37,237 nucleotides of DNA from Acidovorax sp. MR-S7 (GCF_000400995.2 NZ_DF238918.1:1-37237); one strand, 5' to 3'; shown: positions 8,361-16,374, counted from the stretch's first letter. Translations and numbers: made by a program. The notes: a model not told the origin generated them from the letters alone.

Positions 8361-8685
8361 ATGGCAAATCCAATCGTCCCGTGGATCGGTGGCAAACGCC
8401 GCCTGGTTGTTCTATCTCGACCCGCCGTATTGGGAGACCGAGGGCTACGGCGTCCCCTTCCCGTGGGAGCAGTACGTGGCCATGGCCGCAAAGCTCCAGG
8501 CAATCAAGGGCAAGGCCGTCGTGAGCATCAACGACCACCCGGCCATCCGGGAGTGCTTCTCGGGCTTCGACATGGAGGCGCTCAAGCTGGACTACACGGT
8601 GGGCGGCGGGGCCAACCGGGTGGAGCGCGGCGAGCTGGTGATCTACAACTGGAACCGCCAGGCAGAACCCGCTGGGCTGTTCTGA
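8361..8685 (+). pseudogene. Dam-like (D12 class) adenine methyltransferase, internally deleted
   Basis: The ATG at 8361 begins MANPIVPWIGGKRRL, the typical N-terminal SAM-binding start of D12-class N6-adenine methyltransferases. After about 13-15 codons the family similarity jumps to another frame, where FYLDPPYW (catalytic motif IV, DPPY) is followed by the usual C-terminal part ending VIYNWNR and a stop at 8683-8685. An intact enzyme is about 250-300 residues. Here the roughly 150 residues between motif I and motif IV are missing and the frame is shifted near 8400-8415, so no active enzyme is made. It was probably the prophage's own modification gene. Confidence 0.8.
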
Positions 8686-8723
8686 CGTGCAAATTTGTTT
8701 TGTGTGGCGAAAGTCGGATGCGG

Positions 8724-8769
8724 GCGATTTATCTCGCTTCAGGCGACGCATTTATCGCGCCGCGCTTCA
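8724..8769 (+). other. Candidate right end of a Mu-like prophage (two transposase-type sites)
   Basis: Two related sites are in direct orientation: 8724-8741 (GCGATTTATCTCGCTTCA) and 8747-8769 (CGCATTTATCG...CGCTTCA). Read on the minus strand both begin TGAAGCG and contain GATAAAT. The Mu right end also starts TGAAGCG and carries repeated MuA sites. A third, weaker Mu-like motif (TTTTGTGTGGCGAAAG) lies at 8697-8713. The predicted phage/host border is after 8769. The left end and the 5-bp target duplication cannot be checked here. Confidence 0.45.
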
Positions 8770-8802
8770 TCCTGGATGCCGGGGCGATTCTACGAGGGCT
8801 TC

Positions 8803-8822
8803 GGGCGGCGTGAATGCCGCCC
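8803..8822. terminator. Hairpin between prophage end and lrp-type gene
   Basis: GGGCGGC (8803-8809) and GCCGCCC (8816-8822) form a perfect 7-bp stem with a 6-nt loop. It lies about 70 nt beyond the stop of the minus-strand regulator. There is no T-tract, so termination is only possible. The rest of 8686-8891 shows no gene. Confidence 0.3.
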
Positions 8823-8891
8823 CGGCAGCAACCCTTCGGCAGGGGTGCGCATGTCCATCGCCCTGAGCCATCTGCGCATCGCGCGGCGAGG

Positions 8892-9362
8892 TCAGCGCGC
8901 CGCGGGCAGCGGCAGTGCCGTCTTGTAGCGCACCTGCTTGAGCGTGAAGCTGGTGCGGATCTTCTCGATGCCCGGGATGGGCGTGAGCTGGTCCAGGATG
9001 AAGCGCTCCAGCGCCGAGATGTCGGCCACTGCCACGCGGATCAGGTAGTCGCTGTCGCCGGTCATCAGGTAGCACTCCATCACCTGGTCGTGCTCGGCGA
9101 TGCTTTGCTCGAAGGCCGCCAGCGCTTCCTTGCTCTGGGTCTTGAGGCTGATGCTGATGAACACGTTGAGTCCGAGCCCCAGCGCGGCGGCATTGGCCAG
9201 CGCCACGTAGCGCTGGATGACGCCCGCCGCCTCCAGCGCCTTGACGCGTGCCAGGCAGGGCGAGGGCGACAGGTGCACGCGCCGGGCCAGTTCCACGTTC
9301 GAGAGCGAACCGTCGGCCTGGAGTTCGGCCAGGATGCGCAGGTCGATGGTGTCGAGTTTCAT
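8892..9362 (-). CDS. Lrp/AsnC-family regulator (mdeR-like)
   Basis: 156 residues, normal for the family. The N-terminal winged helix (LDTIDLRILAELQADG, then SNVELARRVHLSPSPCLARV) is followed by the RAM ligand-binding/oligomerisation domain (VMECYLMTGDSDYLIRV). It is divergent from an E1 dehydrogenase gene with 101 nt between the start codons. Pseudomonas putida has a comparable mdeR next to mdeB, where the Lrp-type protein activates 2-oxobutyrate/methionine breakdown. By that analogy it probably responds to an amino acid and controls the neighbouring gene. Family certain; target and effector inferred. Confidence 0.85.
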   Translation of the reverse strand: MKLDTIDLRILAELQADGSLSNVELARRVHLSPSPCLARVKALEAAGVIQRYVALANAAALGLGLNVFISISLKTQSKEALAAFEQSIAEHDQVMECYLMTGDSDYLIRVAVADISALERFILDQLTPIPGIEKIRTSFTLKQVRYKTALPLPAAR

Positions 9363-9382
9363 GTGCTGTGATTATTGGGTTT

Positions 9383-9404
9383 TGCGGCATGAAATTCTGC
9401 AGCA
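9383..9404. promoter_or_regulatory. Imperfect palindrome, candidate Lrp-type operator
   Basis: TGCGGC (9383-9388) and GCAGCA (9399-9404) are near-inverted arms around an AT-rich centre (ATGAAATTCT). This resembles Lrp/AsnC operator architecture and lies between the divergent regulator and dehydrogenase genes. No clear -35/-10 pair was found. Confidence 0.35.
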
Positions 9405-9463
9405 TGTGCGCGAAATAAGCCAAACGGCATCTCATTTCGGCCGCGTCGCCGTACAGTGTGCGC

Positions 9464-12121
9464 ATGAACGCCCCCACGCCCCTCACTGCGCTCCACGCCG
9501 CCGCCAACGACACCGACCCGCTGGAAACCGCCGAGTGGCGCGACGCCTTCCAGGCCCTGGTCGCCACCCAGGGCCCCGAGCGCGCGCGCTTCGTGCTGGA
9601 CGAGCTGGTGCGCATGGCCCATGCGCACCGCGTGGGCTGGCAGCCGCAGCTCAACACGCCCTACGTGAACACCGTGGCCGCGCAGGAGCAGCCGGCCTTT
9701 CCGGGCGATCTGGCCATCGAGGAGCGGCTTGCCTCCATCATGCGGTGGAATGCGCTGGCCATGGTGGTGCGTGCCAACCAGGCCTATGGCGAGCTGGGCG
9801 GGCACATCGCCAGCTATGCCAGCGCGGCCGACCTGTTCGAGACGGGCTTCCACCATTTCTTCCATGCCCGCGAGGGCACGGGGCCGGGGCAGCACCGGGG
9901 CGACCTGGTGTTCTTCCAGCCGCACAGCGCGCCGGGCGTCTATGCGCGCGCCTACCTCGAAGGGCGGCTGACCGAGCGCGACCTGGAGCACTACCGCCAG
10001 GAGATCACCGGCCCCGCGGCGGGCGCGCAGGGGCTGTCGAGCTACCCGCACCCGTGGCTCATGCCCGATTTCTGGCAGTTTCCCACCGGCTCGATGGGCA
10101 TCGGCCCGATCAGCTCGATCTACCACGCGCGCTTCATGCGCTACCTCACGCACCGCAACCTGCTCGACTGCCAGGGCCGCAAGGTGTGGGGCGTGTTCGG
10201 CGACGGCGAGATGGACGAGCCCGAGAGCATGAGCGCGCTGACGCTGGCGGCGCGCGAGCGCCTGGACAACCTGGTGTGGGTGGTCAACTGCAACCTGCAG
10301 CGCCTGGACGGCCCCGTGCGCGGCAACGGCCGCATCGTGGACGAGCTGGAGCGCCTGTTCTCCGGCGCGGGCTGGAACGTGGTCAAGCTGCTCTGGGGCA
10401 GCGACTGGGACGGCCTGTTCGCGCGCGACCTCACCGGCACGCTGGTGCGCACGCTGGGCGGCACCGTGGACGGGCAGATGCAGACCTTCGCCGCGAAGGA
10501 CGGCCGCTACAACCGCGACCACTTCTTCCACCAGAGCCCCGAGCTGGAGCGCCTGGCCCAGGGCATGACCGACGAGCAGATCGACCGCTTGAAGCGCGGC
10601 GGCCACGACCTGGTGAAGATCCACGCCGCCTACGCCGCGGCCGCCGCCCACCGGGGCCGGCCCACGGTGATCCTGGCCCACACCAAGAAGGGCTACGGCA
10701 TGGGCGCGGCGGGCCAGGGCAAGATGACCACGCACAGCCAGAAGAAGCTGGGCGACTCCGACCTGATCGAATTCCGCAACCGCTTCAACCTGCCTGTGAG
10801 CGACGCGCAGACCAGGGCCCTGGCCTTCTACAAGCCGGCCGAGGACAGCCCCGAGATGCAGTACCTGCGCGCGCGCCGCGCGGCGCTGGGCGGCAGCCTG
10901 CCGCGCCGCGACACCGCGTGCGACGCCGTGCCCGTGCCGGCGCTGCGGCAATACGCGCAATTCGCACTCGCGGCCGATGGCAAGGAGATGAGCACCACCA
11001 TGGCCTTCGTGCGCATGCTCGGCACGCTGCTCAAGGACGGGCAGCTGGGGCCCCGCATCGTGCCCATCGTGGCCGACGAGGCGCGCACCTTCGGCATGGC
11101 CAACCTGTTCAAGCAGGTCGGCATCTACAGCAGCGTGGGCCAGCAGTACGCGCCCGAGGACATCGGCTCCGTGCTCTCGTACCGCGAGGCGCTGGACGGC
11201 CAGATCCTGGAAGAGGGCATCAGCGAGGCCGGCGCCATCGCCAGCTGGACGGCTGCCGCCACCAGCTACAGCGTGCACGGCCTGGCCATGCTGCCGTTCT
11301 ACATCTACTACTCCATGTTCGGCTTCCAGCGCGTGGGCGACGCCATCTGGGCCGCCGCCGACCAGCGCGCGCGGGGCTTCCTGCTGGGCGCCACGTCGGG
11401 GCGCACCACGCTGGGCGGCGAGGGGCTGCAGCACCAGGACGGGTCGAGCCACCTCGTGGCCGCCACCATCCCCAACTGCAAGGCCTACGACCCGGCCTAC
11501 GCGGGCGAGCTGGCCGTGATCCTCGACGCGGGCATGCGCGAGATGCTCGTGGAGCAGCAGGACGTGTTCTATTACGTCACGCTCATGAACGAGAACTACG
11601 CCCAGCCCGACCTGCCCGAGGGTGCGGCCGAGGGCGTGCTGCGCGGGTGCTATCTCTTGGATAGCTGCTCGCGCTTGCTGGATAAGCGCGAGAGCCCGAT
11701 TTCACCTGAAAAGCAGGTGGCCTTGCTGGGCTCGGGTGCCATCCTCACCGAGGTCGTGAAGGCCGCCGCGCTGCTGGCCGAGGAGGGCATTGCCGCCACC
11801 GTGGTCAGCGTGACGAGCTGGAGCGAACTGGCGCGCGACGGCAGGGCCTGCGAAGCCATGGAAGGCAAGGGCGGCGGCACGCCGTGGCTGGCCCAGGTGC
11901 TGGCCGGCACGCACGGCCCCGTCATCGCAGCCACCGACTACGTGCGCGCCGTGCCCGAGACCGTGCGCGCCTACGTGCCCGAGGGCCGACGCTTGCACAC
12001 GCTGGGCACGGACGGATTCGGGCGCAGCGACACGCGGGCGGCGCTGCGCGCCTTCTTCCACGTGGATGCGCAGGCTATCGCGCAGCGGGCGCGGGCGGCG
12101 CTGCTAGCGCGGGCATCGTGA
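9464..12121 (+). CDS. mdeB: Homodimeric 2-oxoacid dehydrogenase E1 (AceE/MdeB-like)
   Basis: About 885 residues, the size of AceE/MdeB E1 enzymes that decarboxylate a 2-oxoacid with thiamine diphosphate and pass the acyl group to E2. Diagnostic stretches are GDGEMDEPES followed by NCNLQRLDGPV (ThDP/Mg site), SSYPHPWLMPDFW, and the C-terminal LLGSGAIL. The isolated position beside an Lrp regulator, with no aceF or lpd, favours the MdeB group (2-oxobutyrate or another 2-oxoacid) over the housekeeping pyruvate enzyme, but pyruvate cannot be excluded. An in-frame palindromic repeat adds residues about 733-746 before LLGSGAIL. ATG 9464 was chosen; GTG 9458 is also possible. Confidence 0.8.
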   Translation: MNAPTPLTALHAAANDTDPLETAEWRDAFQALVATQGPERARFVLDELVRMAHAHRVGWQPQLNTPYVNTVAAQEQPAFPGDLAIEERLASIMRWNALAMVVRANQAYGELGGHIASYASAADLFETGFHHFFHAREGTGPGQHRGDLVFFQPHSAPGVYARAYLEGRLTERDLEHYRQEITGPAAGAQGLSSYPHPWLMPDFWQFPTGSMGIGPISSIYHARFMRYLTHRNLLDCQGRKVWGVFGDGEMDEPESMSALTLAARERLDNLVWVVNCNLQRLDGPVRGNGRIVDELERLFSGAGWNVVKLLWGSDWDGLFARDLTGTLVRTLGGTVDGQMQTFAAKDGRYNRDHFFHQSPELERLAQGMTDEQIDRLKRGGHDLVKIHAAYAAAAAHRGRPTVILAHTKKGYGMGAAGQGKMTTHSQKKLGDSDLIEFRNRFNLPVSDAQTRALAFYKPAEDSPEMQYLRARRAALGGSLPRRDTACDAVPVPALRQYAQFALAADGKEMSTTMAFVRMLGTLLKDGQLGPRIVPIVADEARTFGMANLFKQVGIYSSVGQQYAPEDIGSVLSYREALDGQILEEGISEAGAIASWTAAATSYSVHGLAMLPFYIYYSMFGFQRVGDAIWAAADQRARGFLLGATSGRTTLGGEGLQHQDGSSHLVAATIPNCKAYDPAYAGELAVILDAGMREMLVEQQDVFYYVTLMNENYAQPDLPEGAAEGVLRGCYLLDSCSRLLDKRESPISPEKQVALLGSGAILTEVVKAAALLAEEGIAATVVSVTSWSELARDGRACEAMEGKGGGTPWLAQVLAGTHGPVIAATDYVRAVPETVRAYVPEGRRLHTLGTDGFGRSDTRAALRAFFHVDAQAIAQRARAALLARAS
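11660..11702 (+). repeat. Interspersed palindromic repeat inside mdeB-like gene
   Basis: This carries the same core as the intergenic copies at 17283 and 21126: ATAGCTGC, a stem, then AGAGCCCGATTT. The stem is CTCGCGCTT (11668-11676) with AAGCGCGAG (11684-11692), 9 bp with a 7-nt loop. It is read in frame as LDSCSRLLDKRESPIS. Confidence 0.8.
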
Positions 12122-12130
12122 CCGTTTCCG

Positions 12131-12154
12131 GGCCGGACGGCGGTGCGTCCGGCC
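12131..12154. terminator. Hairpin between convergent genes
   Basis: GGCCGGACG (12131-12139) and CGTCCGGCC (12146-12154) form a perfect 9-bp stem with a 6-nt loop. It lies 9 nt after the mdeB-like stop and 10 nt beyond the amidase stop on the other strand. It could stop transcription in both directions, although there is no T-tract. Confidence 0.45.
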
Positions 12155-12164
12155 GGCAGGGCCG

Positions 12165-13466
12165 TCACGCCAGCGCGGCCTGCGCCACGCGTTCCACGAA
12201 GGCCGCCGCCTGCAGGGTGCGCAGGTCGTCGCCGTAGGCGCCGATCACCTGCACCCCCATCGGCAGACCGCGCGGCCCTCGGGCGGCGGGCACGCACACG
12301 CAGGGCACGTGCATCAGGCTCCAGAGCGCGCCGAACTGGGCGGAGCCCGAGTCGGCGATGCCTTCGTCCGCCTCGCCCTGGGCGGGCGGGTAGAGCAGCG
12401 CGTCCACGCCGTCGAACAGGCGTGCCAGCGCCTGGCGCCCGGCCAGCGCGCGCTGGCGCATGGCCAGGTACTCCGCGCCGTCGATGCCTTCGCCGCCTGC
12501 CAGGCGCGCCTGCAGGCGCGGGCTGAACTGCGCCGCGTGGTGCTGGCGCTCGTGCGCCAGCGACTGGCGCGCCTCGAACGCGAACAGGCGGCCCTGCAGG
12601 TCGATCAGCGCCTCCAGCCCGGCCGGCAGCCACAGGCGCCGGACTTCGGCGCCCGCGCGCTGCGCGGCGGCGGCCAGGCTTTCGATGGCCTGGGCCATCT
12701 CGGGGTGCACCGCGTCCCACTGCGACGACAGGCACAGCGCCAGCCGGGGGCGCTCCAGCGGCTGGGCCTGTGCGCGCACGCCCTGCAGGCCGAAGCCGCA
12801 AAGGGCCGCGTCTTCCACCGTGCGCGCCAGCAGGGTGACGGTGTCCTGCGAGGGGCTCAGGGGCTTGAGGCCGGCCACGTTGAGAAAGCCGAAGGTCGGC
12901 TTGTAGCCCACGATGCCGCAGTAGGACGCCGGCCGCACCGTGGAGGCCGTGGTCTGCGTGCCGAAGGCCACGGGCGCCATGAAGTCGGCAACGGCCGCGG
13001 CCGAGCCGCTGGACGAGCCGCCCGGCGTGTGCGCCAGGTCGAGCGGATTGCGCGTCTGGCTCGGGGTCTGCGTGGCGAACTCGCTCGTGGCCACCTTGCC
13101 GAGCACCAGCGCGCCGAATTCCCGCGCCCGCGCCACGCAGGCGGCGTCCGCCACCGGCTGGTGGCCGGCGTAGATGGGCGAGCCATAGGCGGTGGCGAGG
13201 TCCCGGGTGTCCAGCACGTCCTTCACGGCGAACGGCAGGCCGCGCAGCGGCGCGGCCGCGGCGCGGTCGGCGGCGCGGGCCTGGGCCAGTGCCCGGCCGG
13301 GGTCCACGGCGGTGAAGGCCTGCACCGCGCCGTTGCGCTCGGCGATGCGCTCCAGGCAGGCGCGCGTGAGCGCCTCGCTCGTGAGGCGGCCTTCCTCCAT
13401 GGCGCGCAGGGCCTGCAGGGCCGTCAGGCGGTTGGGCGGCGTCATGGCAGTGCTGTGCGCGCTCAT
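12165..13466 (-). CDS. Amidase-signature family hydrolase
   Basis: 433 residues with the full amidase-signature triad: Lys82 in FAVKD, cis-Ser about 151 in GGSSSGS, and nucleophile Ser about 175 in TTASTVRPAS. These enzymes hydrolyse amide bonds, and GatA is a paralogue. Lack of gatB/gatC and pairing with a solute-binding protein point to a catabolic amidase of unknown substrate. The start at 13466 overlaps the stop of the upstream tctC-like gene (ATGA), indicating translational coupling; a second Met lies at 13445. It is probably controlled with tctC by the divergent LysR gene. Confidence 0.85.
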   Translation of the reverse strand: MSAHSTAMTPPNRLTALQALRAMEEGRLTSEALTRACLERIAERNGAVQAFTAVDPGRALAQARAADRAAAAPLRGLPFAVKDVLDTRDLATAYGSPIYAGHQPVADAACVARAREFGALVLGKVATSEFATQTPSQTRNPLDLAHTPGGSSSGSAAAVADFMAPVAFGTQTTASTVRPASYCGIVGYKPTFGFLNVAGLKPLSPSQDTVTLLARTVEDAALCGFGLQGVRAQAQPLERPRLALCLSSQWDAVHPEMAQAIESLAAAAQRAGAEVRRLWLPAGLEALIDLQGRLFAFEARQSLAHERQHHAAQFSPRLQARLAGGEGIDGAEYLAMRQRALAGRQALARLFDGVDALLYPPAQGEADEGIADSGSAQFGALWSLMHVPCVCVPAARGPRGLPMGVQVIGAYGDDLRTLQAAAFVERVAQAALA

Positions 13467-14455
13467 TGCGGGGTGATGCCTGCGTCGCGGATGGTCTTGG
13501 CCCAGCGGTCGTGCTCCTTGTGCACGAAGGCCGCGAACGCCTCGGGGCTGTTGCCGATGGGTTCGGCCCCCTGGGCGAGCAGCGATTCCTTGACCTTGGG
13601 GTCCTGCAGGATGCGCACCACCTCGTGGTTCAGCCGCTGGATGATGGGCTGCGGCACGCCCGCCGGGGCGAACAGGCCGAACCAGCCTTCCACCTCGTAG
13701 CCGGGCACGCCGCTTTCCGCGATGGTCGGCACCTCGGGCAGCAGCGGAGTGCGCCGGGCGGACGTCACCGCCAGCGCCTGCAGCTTGCCGGCGCGGATGT
13801 GCGGCAGGCACAGCGGCAGGTTGCAGAACATGGCGCTGACGCGCCCGCCCATCACGTCGGTGACCGGGGCGCTGCCGCCCTTGTAGGGGATGTGCAGGAA
13901 GTCGGGCACCTGGGCCATGGTCTTGAACAGCTCGCCCGACAGGTGCATGCTGCCGCCCGCGCCGCTGGAGGCGAAGCTGTACTTCTCGGTGCGCGCGGCC
14001 TGGATGAAGTCCTTCACGTTGCGCGCCGGCACCTGGGGGCCCACGACCAGCACGTTGGGCATGGACGCGACGTTGGTGATGGGCGTGAAGTCCTTGAGCG
14101 CATTGAACTTCAGGTTCTTGTGCAGGCTGGGGTTGATGGCGTTGGTGCTGGCGGCGCCCATCATCAGCGTGTAGCCGTCGGGGGCGGCCGCGGCGGCATA
14201 GGCGGCGCCGATGTTGCCGTCGGCCCCGGCCTTGTTTTCCACGACGACGGGCTGCCCCAGCGCATCGCCCAGGCGCTGGGCCACGATGCGCGCCAGCAGG
14301 TCGGTGACGCTGCCCGCGGCGAAGGGCACCACCATGGTGACGGGCTTGGCCGGGTAGCTGGCCGTTGCGGGAGGCTGGGCACCGGCCACGGCGGCCAGCG
14401 CGAGGGCGGCCGACGCCACCAGGGCGCGGCGCAGGGAGGAAGGGTGGAGGGACAT
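13463..14455 (-). CDS. TctC/Bug-family periplasmic solute-binding protein
   Basis: 330 residues. The N-terminus is a Sec signal (positively charged start, then ALVASAALALAAVAGAQ, cleavage near residue 27). The mature protein has the family landmarks YPAKPVTMVVPFAAG, GQPVVVENKAGADGNIG and HIPYKGG. Bug proteins bind small carboxylates or amides in the periplasm, either for a TctAB transporter or as sensors. No tctA/tctB is present, so it is an orphan, as is common in Comamonadaceae and Bordetella relatives. It is coupled to the amidase, so the ligand may be the amidase substrate. Confidence 0.88.
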   Translation of the reverse strand: MSLHPSSLRRALVASAALALAAVAGAQPPATASYPAKPVTMVVPFAAGSVTDLLARIVAQRLGDALGQPVVVENKAGADGNIGAAYAAAAAPDGYTLMMGAASTNAINPSLHKNLKFNALKDFTPITNVASMPNVLVVGPQVPARNVKDFIQAARTEKYSFASSGAGGSMHLSGELFKTMAQVPDFLHIPYKGGSAPVTDVMGGRVSAMFCNLPLCLPHIRAGKLQALAVTSARRTPLLPEVPTIAESGVPGYEVEGWFGLFAPAGVPQPIIQRLNHEVVRILQDPKVKESLLAQGAEPIGNSPEAFAAFVHKEHDRWAKTIRDAGITPQ

Positions 14456-14576
14456 GGTCACGCGAGGAAGAAGTGGGTGGGTGGAAGGGCAACGTTGCGC
14501 TGCGGAGGCTACGGCCGTGCCACTGATATGTCTAATATAAAATTCACTAACTATTGAGTCGTAGATCGGCATAATC
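14456..14576. promoter_or_regulatory. Divergent tctC/lysR promoter region
   Basis: The 121-nt gap holds an AT-rich block (about 14523-14555, with CTAATATAAAATTC) in otherwise GC-rich DNA. That is where a shared promoter and a LysR T-N11-A type site would be expected. Exact boxes could not be assigned with confidence. Confidence 0.4.
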
Positions 14577-15467
14577 ATGCTTTCCCGCAACCTGCTGGCC
14601 TTCATCGCGGTGGCCGAGGAGCTGCATTTCGGTAGGGCCGCGCAGCGGCTGCATATCAGCCAGCCGCCGCTGAGCCAGCAGATCCGCCAGTTCGAGGAAG
14701 AGGTGGGCGCGCCGCTGCTGGTGCGCACCACGCGCTCCGTCCAGCTCACGCCGGCGGGCCGCCTGCTGCTGGAGCGCGCCCATCTGCTGGTGGCGGAGGC
14801 GGACGCCGCCCTGCATGCCGTGCGTCGCCATGCGCTGGGCGACGAGGGCGTGCTCACGCTGGGCTTCACCCACAGCACGGTCTACCGCGTGCTGCCCCAG
14901 GTCCTGCAGGTCTTCCGCCAGGCCTGTCCGGACGTGGTGCTGGAGCTGCGCCAGCAGACCTCCGACCTGCTGGTGGAGGACGTGCGCAGCGGCCGCCTGG
15001 ACGTGGCGCTGCTGCGGTTTTCCGCCTCCATGGACAGCGCGGGCCTGGTATCGAGCGTGGTTTCCCACGACCCCATGGTGCTGGTGCTGCCGCTGGGGCA
15101 CCCGCTGGCCGCGCACGAGCGCGTGCCGGTGCGCCACCTGCAGGGCCTGCCCTGGGTGGGCTACGAGCCGCAGGGCGCGCGCTATTTCCACGAGCTGGAG
15201 GAAAAGCTGCTCGCCAGCGCCCAGGTGCGCCCCCATGTGCGCCACCACAGCCTGCTGCCCACGCTGCTGGCGCTGGTGGAAGCCGGCATGGGGGCCGCGC
15301 TGGTCCCCCTGTCCGCCGTGCAGGGTGGGGCCGGGCGCTTCGCATGGCGGGAGCTGGCCTTGCCCGCGGGCGGCGCGCCGCTGGACGCGGTGCTGTCCTG
15401 CGTCTGGAGCGCGGACAACTGCAACCCGGTGGTGCAGCGCTTCCTCGCCTGCCTGCCGCAAGCCTGA
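14577..15467 (+). CDS. LysR-family transcriptional regulator
   Basis: 296 residues, typical for the family. The N-terminal helix-turn-helix (LLAFIAVAEELHFGRAAQRL, then ISQPPLSQQI) is followed by the linker helix and a periplasmic-binding-protein-like effector domain (VLTLGFTHSTVYRVLP onward). It starts at 14577 and is divergent from tctC-amidase, the usual arrangement for LysR proteins that control the adjacent operon and themselves. The effector is probably the substrate or product of the amidase pathway, which remains unknown. Confidence 0.9.
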   Translation: MLSRNLLAFIAVAEELHFGRAAQRLHISQPPLSQQIRQFEEEVGAPLLVRTTRSVQLTPAGRLLLERAHLLVAEADAALHAVRRHALGDEGVLTLGFTHSTVYRVLPQVLQVFRQACPDVVLELRQQTSDLLVEDVRSGRLDVALLRFSASMDSAGLVSSVVSHDPMVLVLPLGHPLAAHERVPVRHLQGLPWVGYEPQGARYFHELEEKLLASAQVRPHVRHHSLLPTLLALVEAGMGAALVPLSAVQGGAGRFAWRELALPAGGAPLDAVLSCVWSADNCNPVVQRFLACLPQA

Positions 15468-15533
15468 CCGGGGCGGCGGAGAAGGGCGCAGGCGTTAGAG
15501 TGGCAGGCCCTGCCATGTACGGATAACGACACG

Positions 15534-16304
15534 ATGCCCCTGCAGTTCCAGCCCGTTGCCTCCGGCGCCCGCCTGGCCGACCAGGTCGCCGACGCGCTCG
15601 CGGCCGAGATCCGCAGCGGCCGGCTGGTGCTGGGCGACCGGCTGCCGACCGAGGCCGTGCTGGCCACGCAGTTCGCCGTGAGCCGCACCGTCGTGCGCGA
15701 GGCCGTGTCGCGGCTCAAGTCGCTCGGGCTCGTCGATTCGCGCCAGGGCAGCGGGGTCTACGTGCGCGCCGCCAGCGCCGAGCCGCTGCGCTTCGAGGGC
15801 GCGCACCTGGCCTCGCGCGAGGCGGTGATCCAGCTCGCCGAGCTGCGCCGCCCGCTGGAGTCCGAGGTGGCCGCACTGGCGGCCGAGCGCCGCACGGCGC
15901 AGGACATGGCGCGCATCCGCGAGGCCATCGCGGCCCTGCGCCAGGCCGTGGCCGACGGCGGCAGCGGCGCCGAGCAGGACCTGGCCTTCCACCTGGCGGT
16001 CGCCGAGGCGGCGCACAACCCCTTCCTCATGGGCACGCTGCAGTACCTGCACGGCTTCCTGCAGGGCGCCATCCGCGTCACGCGGGCCAACGAGGCGCGC
16101 CGCGACGACTTCGCCCGCGAGGTCGCCAGTGAACATACGCGCATTGCGGACGCCATCGAGGCGGGCGAGCCCGCCGCCGCACGGGACGCCGCCAAGACCC
16201 ACATGGACAACGCCATCCGCCGCATCCGCCAGGCCGACCCCGCGTTCTGGCAGCAGGAGGGCGCACAGTTGGCCCGCCCGCTGGTCGAGCGGCGCAAGGG
16301 TTAA
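15534..16304 (+). CDS. GntR-family (FadR/FCD) regulator of the tetronate operon
   Basis: 256 residues. The winged helix (LADQVADALAAEIRSG, LPTEAVLATQFAVSRTVVRE) occupies residues about 12-80. An all-helical FCD domain follows, with the metal/ligand His and Asp residues in DLAFHLAVAEAAHNPF and TRIADAI. It lies 70 nt upstream of ltnD in the same direction. FCD proteins are usually repressors released by sugar acids, so a tetronate or its oxo form is the likely inducer. This is inferred from family and neighbours. Confidence 0.88.
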   Translation: MPLQFQPVASGARLADQVADALAAEIRSGRLVLGDRLPTEAVLATQFAVSRTVVREAVSRLKSLGLVDSRQGSGVYVRAASAEPLRFEGAHLASREAVIQLAELRRPLESEVAALAAERRTAQDMARIREAIAALRQAVADGGSGAEQDLAFHLAVAEAAHNPFLMGTLQYLHGFLQGAIRVTRANEARRDDFAREVASEHTRIADAIEAGEPAAARDAAKTHMDNAIRRIRQADPAFWQQEGAQLARPLVERRKG

Positions 16305-16320
16305 CCCGCATCCGTAATGT

Positions 16321-16350
16321 GCTCTCAAATTTGTATGATGACCTGACGAT
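16321..16350 (+). promoter_or_regulatory. Candidate promoter/operator before ltnD
   Basis: An AT-rich island between the GntR gene and ltnD contains TTTGTATGATGACC. TATGAT (16334-16339) would serve as a -10 box, and the TGTAT..GATGAC part is of the kind bound by FCD regulators. No good -35 was found. Low confidence. Confidence 0.3.
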
Positions 16351-16374
16351 TTCAACTTCCACAGCCATTCCCGC

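Larger units (their letters stand above)
1..8769 (+). mobile_element. Right-hand part of a (probably Mu-like) prophage
   Basis: Seven closely packed or overlapping plus-strand genes encode virion-type proteins (β-rich modules, discoidin and LamG domains, a hub-like protein). They are followed by a DNA adenine methyltransferase remnant and then by repeats ending in TTCA at 8769. From 8892 onward the genes are ordinary chromosomal metabolism. A modification gene at the extreme right end, and end repeats resembling the Mu attR sequence (TGAAGCG on the minus strand), suggest a transposable phage with a Mu-type lifestyle. The left end, transposase and repressor are outside the window, so the class is inferred and not proven. 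Confidence 0.6.

Noticed and set aside
9359-11452. 697-residue open frame opposite mdeB
   Set aside because: Antisense shadow; the plus strand encodes a clear E1 dehydrogenase.
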